Shown one piece after another: positions 1-13,010 of a stretch of 64,000 bases of DNA (its first letter is position 1; each line of letters begins with the position of its first letter). The translations under genes and the position numbers were made by a program. This DNA comes from Escallonia rubra. Taxonomy: Eukaryota; Streptophyta; Magnoliopsida; Escalloniales; Escalloniaceae. Location of the stretch: contig JAVXUO010001269.1 in assembly GCA_033065855.1 (NCBI GenBank), forward strand, positions 124,001 to 188,000. The letters run 5' to 3'. Under the pieces are notes generated by a model. It searched no databases. It saw only the letters and a program-made list of their open reading frames with translations, and had not been told where the DNA came from.

Positions 1-87
1 CAGCAAGACCTCGGATGGTATACCACCCTCAAAGGCATTGAACTCTCCTCTATAAACGTCGACCAAGCTTCCACCATCAACAGTTGA
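1..87 (-). other. short coding-like open stretch at window edge
   Basis: Read on the minus strand, 87 down to 1 is open for 29 codons (starting STVDGGSLVDVYRG) and runs off the left edge. Its composition is even and protein-like, unlike the AT-rich DNA next to it. On the other side it stops abruptly at a GCGCGC/GAGAGA run with no clear splice acceptor. It could be the edge of an exon or a gene fragment carried by a transposon. I do not recognise the product. Confidence 0.22.
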
Positions 88-727
88 CGCGCGCGAGAGA
101 GAGAGAGAGAGATGAACACTGTGGTATGTGGGGAAGATGGGTAAGATGGGGGTAGGGAAATGATAAATTTGCCCATGCCAAAATGGCATGTGCACCGCAC
201 ATGCAGACTTAACGTCCAAAATTGAACGGATCGGACATCCAATTTTGGAGCTATTTGATATGGTTTTGTCAACTATTGCCAAAGTTGTAAACACAGGAAG
301 CAAAGTGCAAATACGTGTAAACCTCAGAGGACAGTTTTGTCATTAACCCTATAAAGTATTAAAATGTGTTTAACCCTTAAAAGAATGAAAAAATATATGT
401 TACTATGCCATTGAGAACTTCTATGTGCCATAAACATAATTCTCTTTTTGGTTAGTTCTCTGTGGCATAGAAGTTTTTGGTTTATCATAGGTAATTCATA
501 TTTAAATAGTTCAAATGCTAATTGTTCACTTTCTTACCTAGTCGTCACGACCATCCTTACGTACTTCACGGTGGGCAATAGCTATAGTGCAGGGCAGCGG
601 CAAGGAAGCGAGAGAGAACTACACAGCCCCTTACTATCCTTGAATCCCATTGACGGTTGGTTAGATCCCGACGATAGTTCGTTGTATCCCATCGGCGAGG
701 TAGAGAAAGGGATCGCTGGCTTCGTGG

Positions 728-769
<42 letters not shown>

Positions 770-3004
770 GTGCGAACGATAGGATGGGAAGAAATCAGTT
801 GTGGCAAAAGAGGTAGCTGCGATGCTGACGTTGTGGAAGAGGAGATCCTCGACGTCAGGGACGGATCCAGAAAGTCTAATCGGGAGGTGCCAAAAAGTTA
901 TAAGAAAAAATTGATGGCTACGGTAAAAGCATTCGTGTCACTATTGGATGCGTTAAAGACAAAATAGATTATTCAATTTGACTAATATTCATACAATTTT
1001 ACTATTCATAGTGATTTACTTAAATTAATAAGGTTAGTTAACAACAAATTACTAATCTTACATAAAAAAATTAACTCTTATTGTCTATATGTATTACTAA
1101 TAGATTATTAATTGTACGATGACAATAATCACGAATAAGTTAAAATACTGCAAGAATTTAAAGAACTAACTTTGATCTATTCATGTTTTCTTTGTAATCT
1201 AGAGATTTGAAATTTGGAAGAATGAAGATGAACAAGGGAACGAGAAAGACAAAAAATATGACAGCCGGTAGTCAAAAAGTCAAAGACACAACAAAATAAA
1301 ATAATACATTAATGTTACAATATAATGGTAGTTTCGTAAATATTTTAAACTTGATTACCCATTACTTAAAACAATTAAACACAAATTTCCAAATTTAGGG
1401 AGAGGGGGGGTGCCGTGGCCCCCTTGGTCATTCTGTTGTTCCTCCCATGGTCGACGTGGTGGTGGAGGCAGATCGTTGGTGTGGCGTTGGAGGCAAGAGA
1501 GAAAATGCTCGTGAAGAACTAGGGTTTGATTTTCAACTGAAATGACTAATTTACCCTTAATGAACTAATAGGCTTGATATTAGGGCATATTTGTCTTTTT
1601 AATCTTAGGCCATAAAGAAGCTCTTCATAGCATAACAACACATCCGCCTAGCTAAAAAAGAATTAGTTTTTGATAAGTTAAAGCAAAAATTTCACAAATG
1701 AACGTTCTTGCACTTAGGGTCTTATGTCTTTCTTTTCTGGGAGATAAGATTAATTACTTATGCATGGTGGCTACGCGCAAGATTCAGTGTAATGTTCATG
1801 GTGATGTTTATCGGGTTCTTTAGGGATATCTCTCAAGTATTGTGAATCTTTCGGATTTGGGGCATTTTAAGTTATTTTGCCTTTTGTTTCAGTTAAATAG
1901 CAGTGATGAAACACATAGAGCAACTAGGGAAATTCCTAAAAAAGTTATAACAAAAATTCAACTCGGTGGCTCTGATCGCTACCACTACTACGGCAACCCA
2001 TTTTGGCCTTTTCCTGTAATCTACATTTGTTGTTCTCTCGTCTCCTACAAAATTGGGTATATTTTTTATGTTGCCCTTGAAAAAATCGACGTCTGTTAAG
2101 CTATGTCCAATATTGGACTAAATTGGATTAGAAAAATAGGTTAGCGTACTGATTTTGAAAGGTTTAGTATGTAAGGTACTCAAGTTGAATTTAACGTATG
2201 CTTTAGATACAGTTTTGCAATCACCCTAGTTTCCTTTGAGCAACACACATCATTTGACGTGAAAAATGATTTGCTTGATTATTGCATTATCAATCCATTA
2301 GTATCTCAACAATTAAGCTAAGATTCTATAGTCTCAAGTACAAGAGAAGCTACAGTAGAGCATGTAAAGCTGTTCATGTTCACGTGCTTCTTAAAATTAA
2401 GGCTAATTGGCATTCAACCCTGTATAGTTTGCTCACTTTGGCTAATAAAACCACGAGGTTTTAAATCGAGCAATTTACCCCTCGAATATTTCATATTGAC
2501 GTAGTTGAACCCATAATCAACAATCTATTACAATTTTGCTGATGACGTCTGAGTGTACCATGCATGTGACTTTCACAAAGGGATAAATCTATCCAAAAAT
2601 AAAATATCCATGTGTCAGAATTTTATCAGCTAATTTAAAGTTTAACATATAACTTATACTTTTTGTCTATATTTTGCCGGCTCGTTTCTTCTTTCCATTC
2701 ATCCTTTCTTGTCTTCCTTCTTTCTTGCAGTGTTTGCCTGCCGTAGTTACCGGAGGTTGTGGGCTGCGGCATATCTCAACGGTGATGGTTGATGGTGGTG
2801 GACAGCGGTGGTTTTGATATTGGTGGCCAGCGATGGGCTTGTCAGTGTGCGAGATAAATGATCAGGAAGAAAAAACATGAAAGTACATTTGGGTAATGTT
2901 AGGATAAGAGAATCTATGTGGGCCCAATTGAACTAAATTTGGGCATGTTAGGGATAACAATACCATTTTAGGCCTTAGACGGGTAAAGCCCTAAATGCTA
3001 TTAC
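88..3004. other. intergenic DNA, no supported gene
   Basis: AT-rich sequence with many stops on both strands. It contains GA runs near 94-112 and 731-766, and a GGT/GTGG-rich patch near 2700-2850. The longest frame (448-816) is mostly non-repetitive, but its last part is an Arg-Glu tail translated from the GA microsatellite. No domain, splice-bounded exon or structural RNA could be recognised. Confidence 0.5.
731..766. repeat. (AG)n microsatellite
   Basis: Uninterrupted AG dinucleotides over about 36 bp. The run is open in several frames and encodes only alternating Arg-Glu, so frames across it should not be taken as genes. Confidence 0.95.
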
Positions 3005-3125
3005 TGAGAGGGTGTTTGAGATTGATTTTGGACGGTCAAACCTGATTTAATCTAGAGTAAATCAGGTTTGTGGGTGTGTAGCAAAACAGATTAAGAGATT
3101 TAATCTACCTCAAAAAGTTCAAATT

Positions 3126-4342
3126 CACTACAAGAAAAACGACTTTTAGCGACGGATATTTCCGTCGCTAAAAGCCTAAATCCGTCGCCAAAGGCTTTTA
3201 GCGACGGACACCCCGTCGCTAAAAGTCCGTTGCCTATAACCCCGTTGCTAAAAGATTAGCGACGGAATAATGTCATCCGTTGGAAAAAAATTACTTTTAC
3301 CGACGGAATTATTTACTTTTAGCGACGGAATTTTCCGTCGCTAAAAGTATTTTCTATATTTTTTTAAAAAAATCTGAATTTCTGAATTTCGCCGGCAGTG
3401 GGTTCTGGGTTCTTGGCCGATGGAGTCCTCGCCTTGCTGTCGCCATTCACCGATCATTTATACTTCCAGATCGGCGCGTCCACGGCTCCACTCGTTCCAG
3501 ATCTGAGCCGAGCTCAATAGAGAGAGTCGACTCAAGGAGGCAGGAGCCCCTGCCGTGTCCGCGTGTCACCGTTGACCGTCGCAGGCGAGTGGCCGAGTGG
3601 GTGTGTGCCGTCTGGGTCTGGGGAGCGAGTGAGAAACTTGGCGTAGAGAGAGAGTGCCGTCTGGGTCTGGATTGTGTGCCGTCTGGGTCTGCCGTCTCCC
3701 TGCCGTGTCCGCGTGTCACCGTTGACCATCGCAGGTGAGTGGCCGAGTGGGTGTGTGCCGTCTGGGGAGTGGGTGAGAAACTTGGCGTAGAGAGAGAGAG
3801 TGTCGTCTGGGTCTGGGTGTGTGCCGTCTGGGTCTGCCGTCTCCCTCGTTCATACGTAGCTCCGCCCCTGTGTGTCGGCAAGCGGTAGAGGCGGCGGGGT
3901 GGGGGTGCGGCAGCAGGTTGGGTGTGTGAGTGGTTGTTTGTTGAAGGAGAGACTGAGAGAGAGAGGAGAATGGTGTGAGCGGCGAGGAGAAAAGAACGGG
4001 GTAGGGTTTTTTAATTTTAAGGACTTTTACCGATGGATTTTGGCCGTTGGCAAACGTCTGTCGGTAAAAGTCATTTTCAATTTTTTTTGGCAAAAGAAAA
4101 AAAGGGAGAAAATAAAAAATTAATATTAGTGACGGAATATTCCGTCGGTAAAAGTCCGTTGGTAAAGATCCGTTCCGGGTAAATCCGTCGCTAAAGATCT
4201 TTACCGACGAAAAATCCCTCGGAAAAGTTTTTTTAACAACGGACTTTTACTGACGAAAAATACGTCTGTAAAAGTGACTTTTAGCGAGCGATTAAAATCC
4301 GTCGCTAAAAGTCCATCGAAAAAAGCTATTTTTCTTGTAGTG
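3126..4342. mobile_element. non-autonomous CACTA (En/Spm-type) element
   Basis: It begins CACTACAAGAAAAACG and ends with the inverted copy CTTGTAGTG, the standard CACTA terminus. It is flanked by a perfect 3-bp duplication, ATT (3123-3125 and 4343-4345), the size made by CACTA transposases. Both subterminal regions are packed with direct and inverted copies of TTTTAGCGACGG (3140-3350, 4020-4320), like the arrays bound by TNPA-type proteins. The interior holds no transposase, only a GC-rich filler with a 150-bp tandem duplication, so it would depend on an autonomous relative. Confidence 0.9.
3551..3845. repeat. 150-bp tandem duplication inside the small CACTA element
   Basis: Copy one (3551-3700) and copy two (3701-3845) both start TGCCGTGTCCGCGTGTCACC and both end at GCCGTCTCCC. 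They differ by a few substitutions and small indels, and both contain shorter CCGTCTGGGTCTG sub-repeats. The overlapping frames on both strands here (3280-3881) result from this GC-rich repeat and are not treated as genes. Confidence 0.85.
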
Positions 4343-4497
4343 ATTAAACTGATTAAATACATAATTCTAGAAAGTGAGAATTATGAAATAATCACTTTTT
4401 TCTTAATCAGGTTTAACCTTCTAATTTACCATAATATCATCATATTTCTCACAAAAGGACATCTCATACCATTTAACCACTACAAGAAACTGCCCAT

Positions 4498-4875
4498 TTA
4501 GTGACCGCAAAAAGCGATTGCTAAAAGGGAAAAAGCAGTTGCTAAACCGTTTTAGTGACCGCAAAATACGGTCGCTAAACTTTAGCGACCGCGTTTACTA
4601 ATCGTTCACTAAAATTAGTGACCGCATTGACCACATTCAGCCCCTGCACACGCCGTCGCAAATGTTTTTAAGATTTAAATTATTTTTTATTTAGCGACCG
4701 CTTTTTCCAATTTAGCAACCGATATTGGGGTCGCTATTTTTTTATTTTAATTTTTTTTACTTAGTGACTGCTTTGTATAATTTGGCAACCGCACATTACA
4801 GTCGCTATTTTTTTTTTAATTTAGGATTTTTTGTTTAGCGACCTCCATATCCAGTTTAGCGACCGCGATGTGCTG
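4498..4875. repeat. CACTA subterminal motif array, left end
   Basis: Multiple direct and inverted copies of a TTTAGCGACCGC-like dodecamer, separated by AT-rich spacers. In En/Spm elements such arrays bind the TNPA-type protein and are needed for excision. That role is inferred from the family, not shown here. Confidence 0.8.
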
Positions 4876-5316
4876 TTGTTAAACCTAGGTTATTCTTTGT
4901 AAAATTAGGTATGTTGTGACCTCATGTCCAAAACCAATTCAACAACCTGTCCAAAAACCCAATTCAATATGTCCAAAATCAATTCAACAACCTGTCCAAA
5001 AACCCGATTCAACCTGTCCAAAAACCAATTCAACCCCCTTGTCCCGCATTCATTCAACAACCTGTCCAAAACCTATCTGCTCTGCACATCCAAAAACAAG
5101 TCTCGCATTCATTTCAATACGTCAATCCTAAACCAAGCACATCAAGCTTTACATCATCAAACTATAAACGTAGGCCATTAAAATCATGTCAGACTGACAA
5201 AGAAAAACGTCAACTCTCATGTACATACACCGTCTTCAACCAAAATTAGAAAAATAGTCAAGTATATGTTCATGAGCTACACAACTACAATCAATACATA
5301 AGACCCCAAAAACATA

Positions 5317-6998
5317 CTAGCCGGCAGACCCATCAACTCTGTCATCATCATCTTTTTCATCCCTTGTTGAAGGCACGTTCGATCCAACAATGTCCTCACC
5401 ACCTTGAGAATCACTGGCACTAGGCACAATATCGCTCTGCATGAAGCCATACAAATGATTCAACATAATATATACAAATCAAGATCACATATTAAATGAC
5501 CACAATACATAACTACTTAAGAAAATTGGTATTACCTAATGTCTGGCTCCGAGCATAATAAAACTTGTTGGATCATCATCGCAATTTTTCTTCAACAAGT
5601 TTGTCTACGCGCTCTTTATCCGTCACTTCAACCTGAGAACTGTTATAACCGGTCACGCCTGATAACTGTTGTTAGCCTATCAACAAACGTGCAGATTGAC
5701 GAGGGTGGCTGAGGATACGGTCCTTCTTAGGACCCCATGTAGCTTCTGACCACAAAGAGACCTTGTCCACTGCTTGGCTACCGTCTGCCTGGGAGTTGGC
5801 CTGAACTTTTTCCTTATATGCACTATGTATAAGAAAGTAATAAATGTTATAGGAATACAACTGGCCGTAACCAATTAGGATACAATTGGAATGCATAAGT
5901 GAAGAATAGTTGTGTGCTCAACCCAAACTGCTCTGCGCTCTCAGAAATCCACTTCCTATTTTTATTTTTGTGCGTGACCTCAAAGCCTTAGAGCATCGTA
6001 GGGGACCTTTTTTCAGGGTCGTCTTCTCTCAGCTTCATATTGTGCACAGCATATGGACGTGATCCAGCACTATGCTTTATTTTCTTCTCGCTACTCGCCA
6101 TATCCTTACCTTGCTCACTGAACTTGGCCCATTCAGTTGTACACCAATGATCCACCAGCTGCCCCCACATGGCTTTTGAGAAGTACTCGGGGTTGTAGTC
6201 CCTGGCCATAGAAATATCTGTCGCACCCGCTCGAGTTAGCGCCTGCCTTCTTGCATTGAGCATCAATTTCTTGTAATTTTCTGAACCATGCCACTCTCAG
6301 GCCTGCCTTCCAAGTTCTTGGTCTCTGTCGGACTAGAATTTGAAATAGTCCTGAACATAATTCAACATAATTTCAAACACGATTAACAAGAAAATTCAGT
6401 AATAATGTACTTACTAAAACCAAATAAAGTAATGAGAAATAGACAATCCTTACCAAGAACTTCCTCCAGACAAGTTCCTTATCTGGTTCGGTCCACGCCT
6501 TCCACATTGGATAAGGACGTGGGAGGTGGGCCTTAATAATATGACCGATTTTGGTTCTAACACAATCTTCAACAAAGCTAATTACAAGAAATCACAAGAG
6601 ATACGTCAATCCCAATATAACAAAGTATTAAGTTAGATAGGTGCGCTAAAAGATAATAGGAATTGGGCTTTAAAAATTGAAAACATACTAATTGTTGAGG
6701 ACCTGAGCAGTAATCCTCTGCTTCGGGGTGGCTAGAAGAGGTATCCCGCATGTGATACCTTTAGGTACGGATGCACTAGAAGCTACAAATGATGAAAATG
6801 AAGATGTTATATTTTTTGCAACAAATATGTTTCAATTCAACACGAAACTAATATTATCTCACCATGTACTGAAGCTACTAACGACATCGGCTGCTCATCA
6901 GTAGCTGCGTCATCAATCCTGGGGAGGGGGGCTGACTGTGCCGAAGCAGGTCCGCGGTGGCCCCCTCTACGACCTCGGGGTGTACTGGATCTCAGCAT
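5317..6998 (-). pseudogene. TNP1-like / Transposase_24 gene of the CACTA element, probably decayed
   Basis: A start at 6998 gives an Arg/Gly-rich N-terminus (MLRSSTPRGRRGGHRG). The frame is then broken into exon-sized blocks: about 6690-6790 (…KGITCGIPLLATPKQRITA…), 5988-6266 (…MWGQLVDHWCTTEWAKFSEQ…) and 5672-5896 (…SLWSEATWGPKKDR…), followed by an acidic tail ending at 5317. The Trp-rich block and the following charged segment resemble the plant Ptta/En/Spm domain (PF03004), the second protein of En/Spm-type elements, which binds subterminal repeats. Some gaps between blocks may be introns, but I could not build one uninterrupted spliced frame. It lies downstream of TNP2 on the same strand. 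Confidence 0.6.
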
Positions 6999-7171
6999 AT
7001 CTATAAAAAGACTTAAGTGCAAAAGTTAATTGATAACAATACGGCACGGCCCAGTGCAAAAGACAACTCAATTTAAATAGTCAACCACCATCAGTAATAG
7101 ACAATTCAATTTAAATACTAAACACCACAAGTGCAAAAGTAGATTGATAAGAATGTTTTTGTTTTACACAG

Positions 7172-10100
7172 TCAATCCTCATCATCGTCCCCTTCGTCTT
7201 CATCATTTTCTTCTTCTTCTTCAACTTATTCCTCGGAATCATCATCATCATCATCACGAAGGGCTTCAGCATCGACCTCTTCTCCAGCATGGCCTAAATT
7301 GCAAAGAAGCTCATCAACAAGATCGTTATCCTCATGAAGCGGCATCACCATGGGAGCATCATCCTCTTGGTACATCTCCACGAACACATCATCATTAACA
7401 AATCCTCTTTTGGTCTTGATAACAATTTGTCAATTTGGATCCTTCCTTGTCACACCCTTTACATAGAAGACATGCGTTACTTGAGCTGTAAATACAAATG
7501 GTTCATATCCGAGCTTTGACCTCATATTAACGTCTACAATCCCATGTCGACTAACTCGGATACCAACTGTAATGTCAAACCATGTGCATTTGAACATTAC
7601 CAGTCGATTACTGCTGCCATAATAATCTAGTTCAACAACCTCCTCCAACTGCCTATAAAAATCACGCTCACTATCATTATAACAGTCACCTTTGACTAAA
7701 ACTTCACTGTTTTGGGTATGTTTACTAAGTTTGACTTTTATCGTGTTAAACCTAAACCCGTTGACAATGTACCCTTTATAACACGAAACTAATCTACTAG
7801 GGCCAGCAACAAGCAATTTGAGATGAGCATCAACTCTATCCTGGGCGGTCTACAATAACAACAATTTGCACGAAGTATTAAGTTATTAAGTTATTAACTC
7901 GCATATACCATCTCACTATATTAGAAATGAGATGTGGTTTTAGAACTTACACGCTTTCGAACCCACTCAGGGAACGCGTTGTCTTGCATTTTTTTCAAGT
8001 TGTCCATCTGATATCCCAGGGTTTGCTAATAACACTTCCTCATCATATTCATTGTATGTTATATAGCATCGTCGTTCTATATTATGTTCTTGAACTATGA
8101 GAAGGAAGATATATACACAACTACTTACACTATAAATGGTGCAACTTCTTTGTAATTCATGAGAGCGTACAATGTTGCGGCAATATACTCTTCCTCGGAT
8201 AAATATTGACCACTCCTTGCTTCAAGTGCATGACCAAGATGCATGAATATAGAAAGACGCTCGTCGAATTCTATGTCGACACTATTGTCATTGCGACCAA
8301 GCCGATTCATCTTTGTATCAGCATCAGTCTCAAAGTAAAGGAAGCAGAAGTTGGTAAGCTCCTCAAGGATGTAAGCCTCTACAATTGAACCTTCAACGCG
8401 CGCTTTGTTACACACCTTTTTCTTAAGGTCAAACATATACCTATATAAGAAATAAGTCATTTTCAGTAAATAACGCATGTGTGCAAGTATGAAATATAAT
8501 TTAAAGATGAATGAGCGACATCACCTCACAAATGGATACATCCACCGATATTGCACAGGTCCGCCCACTCTAGCCTTATATGCTAAGTGAATGGTCAAAT
8601 GTTCAATCGAATCAAAGAATAACGGGGGAAAGATTTTCTCCATCTTGCACATTGTCTCAACAATGTTTTTCTCAACAATCTTAACATCACTCTCTCGGAG
8701 CACCTTTGAGCACATATCGCGAAAGAAATGACTAAGTTCAGTCAATACTTCATTTACTGGCTTCAGCAAGAGGTCAAGAAAAACAATTGGTATAAATATT
8801 TCCATGAATACATGACAATCGTGACTCTTTAAACCATAAAACTTACAATCAGCAAGGTTGCAACAACGTGATATATTAGATGCAAGGGCAGCTTGAATTG
8901 TTTAACCCACTTGCACACCTGTTGTATCTGCTTTTCATCCAATGTATATATTGCTTTGGGCAACGCCATCTTACCATTAACCATTTGTGGATACAATTCA
9001 CGCCATATACCCATCATCTACATATATCTCCGTGCTTTTAGGTGATATTTTGATTTGCCCTTTGACATTGATGACTGTATTAAATACATTTTCAAAAACA
9101 TTTTTCTCAATGTGCATAACATCAAGATTGTTGCGGAGAAGGAGGGTCGGCCAATAAGACAGCTCCCAAAAAATGCACATTTTCTTCCAGTTGTGTGTTT
9201 TTCCAAAGCCAGGAAGTTTTAGACTGGCAGCAGATTTTCCAAATGGTACTGCATCCATGTCAAGGTCCTTTACGCACATATGCACTTCATCCCCAAACAA
9301 TCTATCACGTGTTTGAACATGATGCTCCACAGTTTTATCAAACTTATCCTTTTGTTTTTTAAATGGATGATTAGGCAGTAAGAATTGTCATTGACACCCC
9401 CAAAAGGAAGCCTTCTCCCCATGCTTTAAGGTGAAAGCCTTACTCACTTCCATACAATAAGTACATGTCAACCTACCATGTGTACTCCACCCACACAACA
9501 TACCGTATGCAGGGAAGTCATTGATAGTTCACATGACTGTTGCCCTCAAGCTGAAGTTCTGTTTAAGATATGCATCAAATGCTGGGGCTCCAACTTTCCA
9601 CATAATTCTTAACTCATCAATCGACGGCCACAAGTACACGTCTATATTTCTACCAGGGCTTGTAGGTCCAGAAATGAGTATTGATAAAAACATGAATTGC
9701 TTCTTCATGCACATATCTGGAAGAAGGTTATACGGGACAACGATCACAGGCCACGTAGAGTAAGGTGTGCTAGAGTGCCAAAAAAGGATTAAAACAACCA
9801 GTAGCGAGGCCAAGTCGCACATTTCAAACCTCTGCAGCAAAAGATGGGGTGTCTGCAATCAAATTCCTTCCATGCCTCTCCATCGGCAGGGTGTCTCAAT
9901 AAATTGGGAACTTTGCTGCAGACATTGATATGCCATCTCATGTATTCTGCTGTTTTAGAAAAGTAATACAACCTTTGAAGCCTTGGTGTCAGTGGAAAGT
10001 ATCACAATATCTTCCATGCTATCTTCCTTTCCTTCCTACTGGTTGGTTTATACCTTGCGTGGCCACAAACCGGACACTCATTCAAGTTATTGTTATCATT

Positions 10101-10814
10101 CCAGTATAAGACACAATCATTATTACATGCATCTATCTTCTCGTACCTCAAACCGAGTTTTATCGTCATTTTCTTAGCACTATAGTATATGCCTGGCAAC
10201 TTTTCATCTTCTGGCAACATTTATTTATTAAGCTTCAGAAAAGCATCAAAACCTCTATCACTTAGGTCATACTCAGACTTTAAGTGTAGCATCCTTGTTA
10301 CAGTAGATAACTTGGTGTGCTTTGTACTTCCTTTCCATATTGGCTCTTCAGAGTCTTTTCACAATTTATAAAACTTCTGTGCACTCGGGTTTGGCTCTTC
10401 TTCCACATTAGGATTACCATCATTAAAAATGTTATCCCAGTTAATCCCACTAGGCCCAACTTCCATTACCATATGTTGATATTGAGAAAATCTCGGATCT
10501 CTAGGACTATATTGCCTGACCTCAGTGGGCACCTCAGCTGGCACCCTCAGAATTGGTTCCCCGTGCTGAGTCCAATTCGTATAGTTACTCTTAGAACCTC
10601 TACGGAAGAGATCATAAGTTACATCGTCGAGGGTTTTCCAACTTAACAGATGGCAATCATTGCTCGGACATTTAATCGTGTCGTCATCCACAAAGTGATC
10701 TCGTTGATTCAAAGCCAAAAGAATAAACTCATTCACTCCTTGTCTAAACTCTTTCGATACCCCAATCTCACTTGGAGCAATCCTCCATTACATCCAACTT
10801 CTATCCACTGACAT
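7172..10814 (-). pseudogene. TNP2-type CACTA transposase, degraded
   Basis: Domains can be followed in order. The transposase-associated N-terminus starts at 10814 (MSVDRSWM), with a stop at codon 9 (10788-10790) where the family usually has Tyr. The TNP2 core spans about 10220-8990 (CPVCGHARYK; LRHPADGEAWK; PPDM-like and GPTSPG stretches; NLDVMHIEKNVFEN). A DUF4218-like part follows at 8805-8125 (GGPVQYRWMYPF), then a DUF4216-like part at 7816-7430, and an acidic Glu/Asp tail ends at 7172. Further stops and frame changes occur, for example near 9390 and in the acidic tail. TNP2 is the catalytic protein that cuts CACTA ends in the nucleus. Some breaks may be introns, but the early stop argues against a functional product. 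Confidence 0.85.
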
Positions 10815-10949
10815 GATATTTATCTCTTACTACCTAGTGAACCTACACAGAATTGCAAAAACTTTCACATAGAGCGACAAAAGCAGAAATTTCATGTTTT
10901 ACATAGTTATGCTATGATTGTTTATGCAGCATGCAAGGTTATGATTACT

Positions 10950-11105
10950 TATGCATAATTAATTAGGATTTATCAGGACTAATTCGGATATAATTCGAGT
11001 AATATGAATTTAATTAGGTTAATTAGGCTTTATTAGGTTAATTAGGGTTTATTCGGGCTAATTAGAATTTAATTAGGGTTTACTTAGGGTTAACTGGTTC
11101 AAATA
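10950..11105. repeat. TTAATTAGG-type short repeats
   Basis: A run of imperfect TTAATTAGG(G/C)TTTA units lies upstream of the TNP2 start on the minus strand, inside the CACTA element. It is probably promoter or intron sequence. No gene is seen between here and about 12300. Confidence 0.6.
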
Positions 11106-12344
11106 GGCTTTGTCGGGGCTAAAACTATTATGACTTGGCGGCGTGGCACGGCCGGCAACAGTGGCGGAGGGGTATGTATTCTCCAATGGAGAGAAAGAGA
11201 TTCTGGCCACCACTACTACAATATCCAGTGGCGATGCTGGCAGTGGTACTTATAAAATTGAGGGGCCTAATCACAACATTACAAGTTTAAGGAAGTGTGT
11301 TGTAAATGCCTCCTTAAAAGATGACACAAATTATGGACATATAAATAAAGCCATTTTACTACCAATTAAGGCACCAATATGATTTGCTGCCGATTTTTTC
11401 CCATAAAAGAAAGCTCGAAAATCTTCTTTTGCTATCCTTGGTCCACACGCGTAGGTTAAAGATGGAGACTATTTAAGCAACGATGAAAGACGAGGCTAAA
11501 AAGAAGAAAGTGAACCTTGTCCGTGAAGCCGTTAAGATTTTCGAACAGACAACGCTAAAAACTAATCAAAGCTAACAACTAATTTAATGCAAAAGACTTG
11601 TAATTTGAACATACACACGAAATTGCAATCACATTCATGGCACATTGCTATTCCTGCCAATAAATAGAAATTACCAGATAAGATATTGTTCAGGATTCTA
11701 ATTAAGGTTATCCTACCCAAAAAGTCAAATTGATAACATAAGAATCATCAGATAACACAGTCTACGTAATCTACATCATTAAACGGGTCTACTTTACATG
11801 CGCATTTGACCGATAAATAACATCCGAAATAATAACAACCATAAATCAAGCACATCAAACAAAGCGGCCAAATCCAAGTGACCACTACAAATCAGAAAAG
11901 AAAATAAATTGCAACCCAAAACCTGCCCACCTTGCATTTCTAAATCAACTATACGACAATCCAATTGATGAAGTAAGTTCATAGCAATAACATAATTTCC
12001 TTTTCAATTTTGAATTGTCCATACCCAATTAAACGAGAGTAAATTCGAAGATAACTTGACTAAATTGTTCACCAGTTGCTCAATTAAGTGGGTTAAAAAC
12101 CAGCACCCAGATCATACAACGTAACTGTGTAATGAACCAAACAGATAGTGAGTGCAAATAGTATGTGGGCTGGATTAATACAGTATTAGACATCAAATTT
12201 GATTGGATATTCAACATCTCAATGACCAAAACTAACTTACAAGAGACCTGGGATCAGATGATATCCAGCCGTGGAATAGCCGGAGAAAGAGAGTTAAAAA
12301 AAAAAAAGGAATTATCGGCAGTAGTGGCAATGTGGGCGGCTTCA

Positions 12345-12600
12345 CGGCGAGCTAGGCTTGCCGACGGGTTCGCAGCGAGGTGGGTTGCCTGTAGAGAAGG
12401 GTTCGCGGAGATTAGGTCTTGCCGGTAGGGAAGGGTTCGCGTCGGGGAAATGGTCTTCGGTGGGGAAGGGTTCGCGGCAAGGTGGGTTACTGGTGGGGAA
12501 GGGTTCGTGGAGATTAAGGCTTACCGGCGGGGAAGGGTTCGCAATGGTCTTCGGCGGGGAAGGGTTCGCGGTGAGGTGGGTTGCCGACGGTGCACGGTGG
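12345..12600. repeat. GC-rich GGGGAAGGGTTCGCGG repeat block
   Basis: Imperfect repeats of a GGGGAAGGGTTCGCGG core with alternating TCTTCGG and AGATTAGG spacers, near the transcription-start end of the CACTA element. Several frames stay open across it (for example 12358-12732) only because of the repeat. They are low-complexity Gly/Arg sequences and are not called genes. Confidence 0.75.
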
Positions 12601-12679
12601 TTGGGAGAGACAGAGGCGGCAAGTCGTGTAGGGAGAAGAAAGAGAGAGACAGAGATTAGGGATGACCCAAGTTTTTATA

Positions 12680-13010
12680 CTTCCCATTTAGCAACCGCTG
12701 AAGCGGTCGCTAATTTTAGCTACGACTTTTAGCGACAGCTAAAGCAGTCGCTAAAGTTAGCGATTGCTGAACCGTCGTTAATTACGATCGCATAATTAGC
12801 GACCGAAAGAGCAGTCGCTAAACTGGGTCAAGTCGCTAATTTTAGCGACCGCCGTCATGGTCGCTAAATGCGATCGTTAAATTACGTGCCAACTTTTTTT
12901 GTCCGCCACATTTTGTCTACTTTTAGCGACTGCGAATGATAGCGGTTGCTAAATTGTGACTTAGCGACCGCTTGACCGCTTTTTTGAGCGGTCGCTAAAT
13001 TCCTTGTTTC
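12680..13010. repeat. CACTA subterminal motif array, right end
   Basis: Direct and inverted copies of the same TTTAGCGACCGC-like motif as at the left end, close to the right terminus. The shared motif confirms that both ends belong to one element. The smaller CACTA element uses a different core, GCGACGG. Confidence 0.8.

Noticed and set aside
448..816. 122-codon plus-strand frame with an Arg-Glu tail
   Set aside because: The tail is the (AG)n microsatellite in translation; the remainder has no domain, no splice context and lies in AT-rich DNA.
3280..4123. Several overlapping frames on both strands
   Set aside because: All lie in the GC-rich tandem duplication and subterminal repeats of the small CACTA element.
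7144..7398. His-rich plus-strand ORF
   Set aside because: It is the reverse strand of the acidic Asp/Glu tail of the TNP2 transposase.
12165..12732. Gly/Arg-rich ORFs
   Set aside because: Translations of the GGGGAAGGGTTCGCGG repeat; two frames are equally open.
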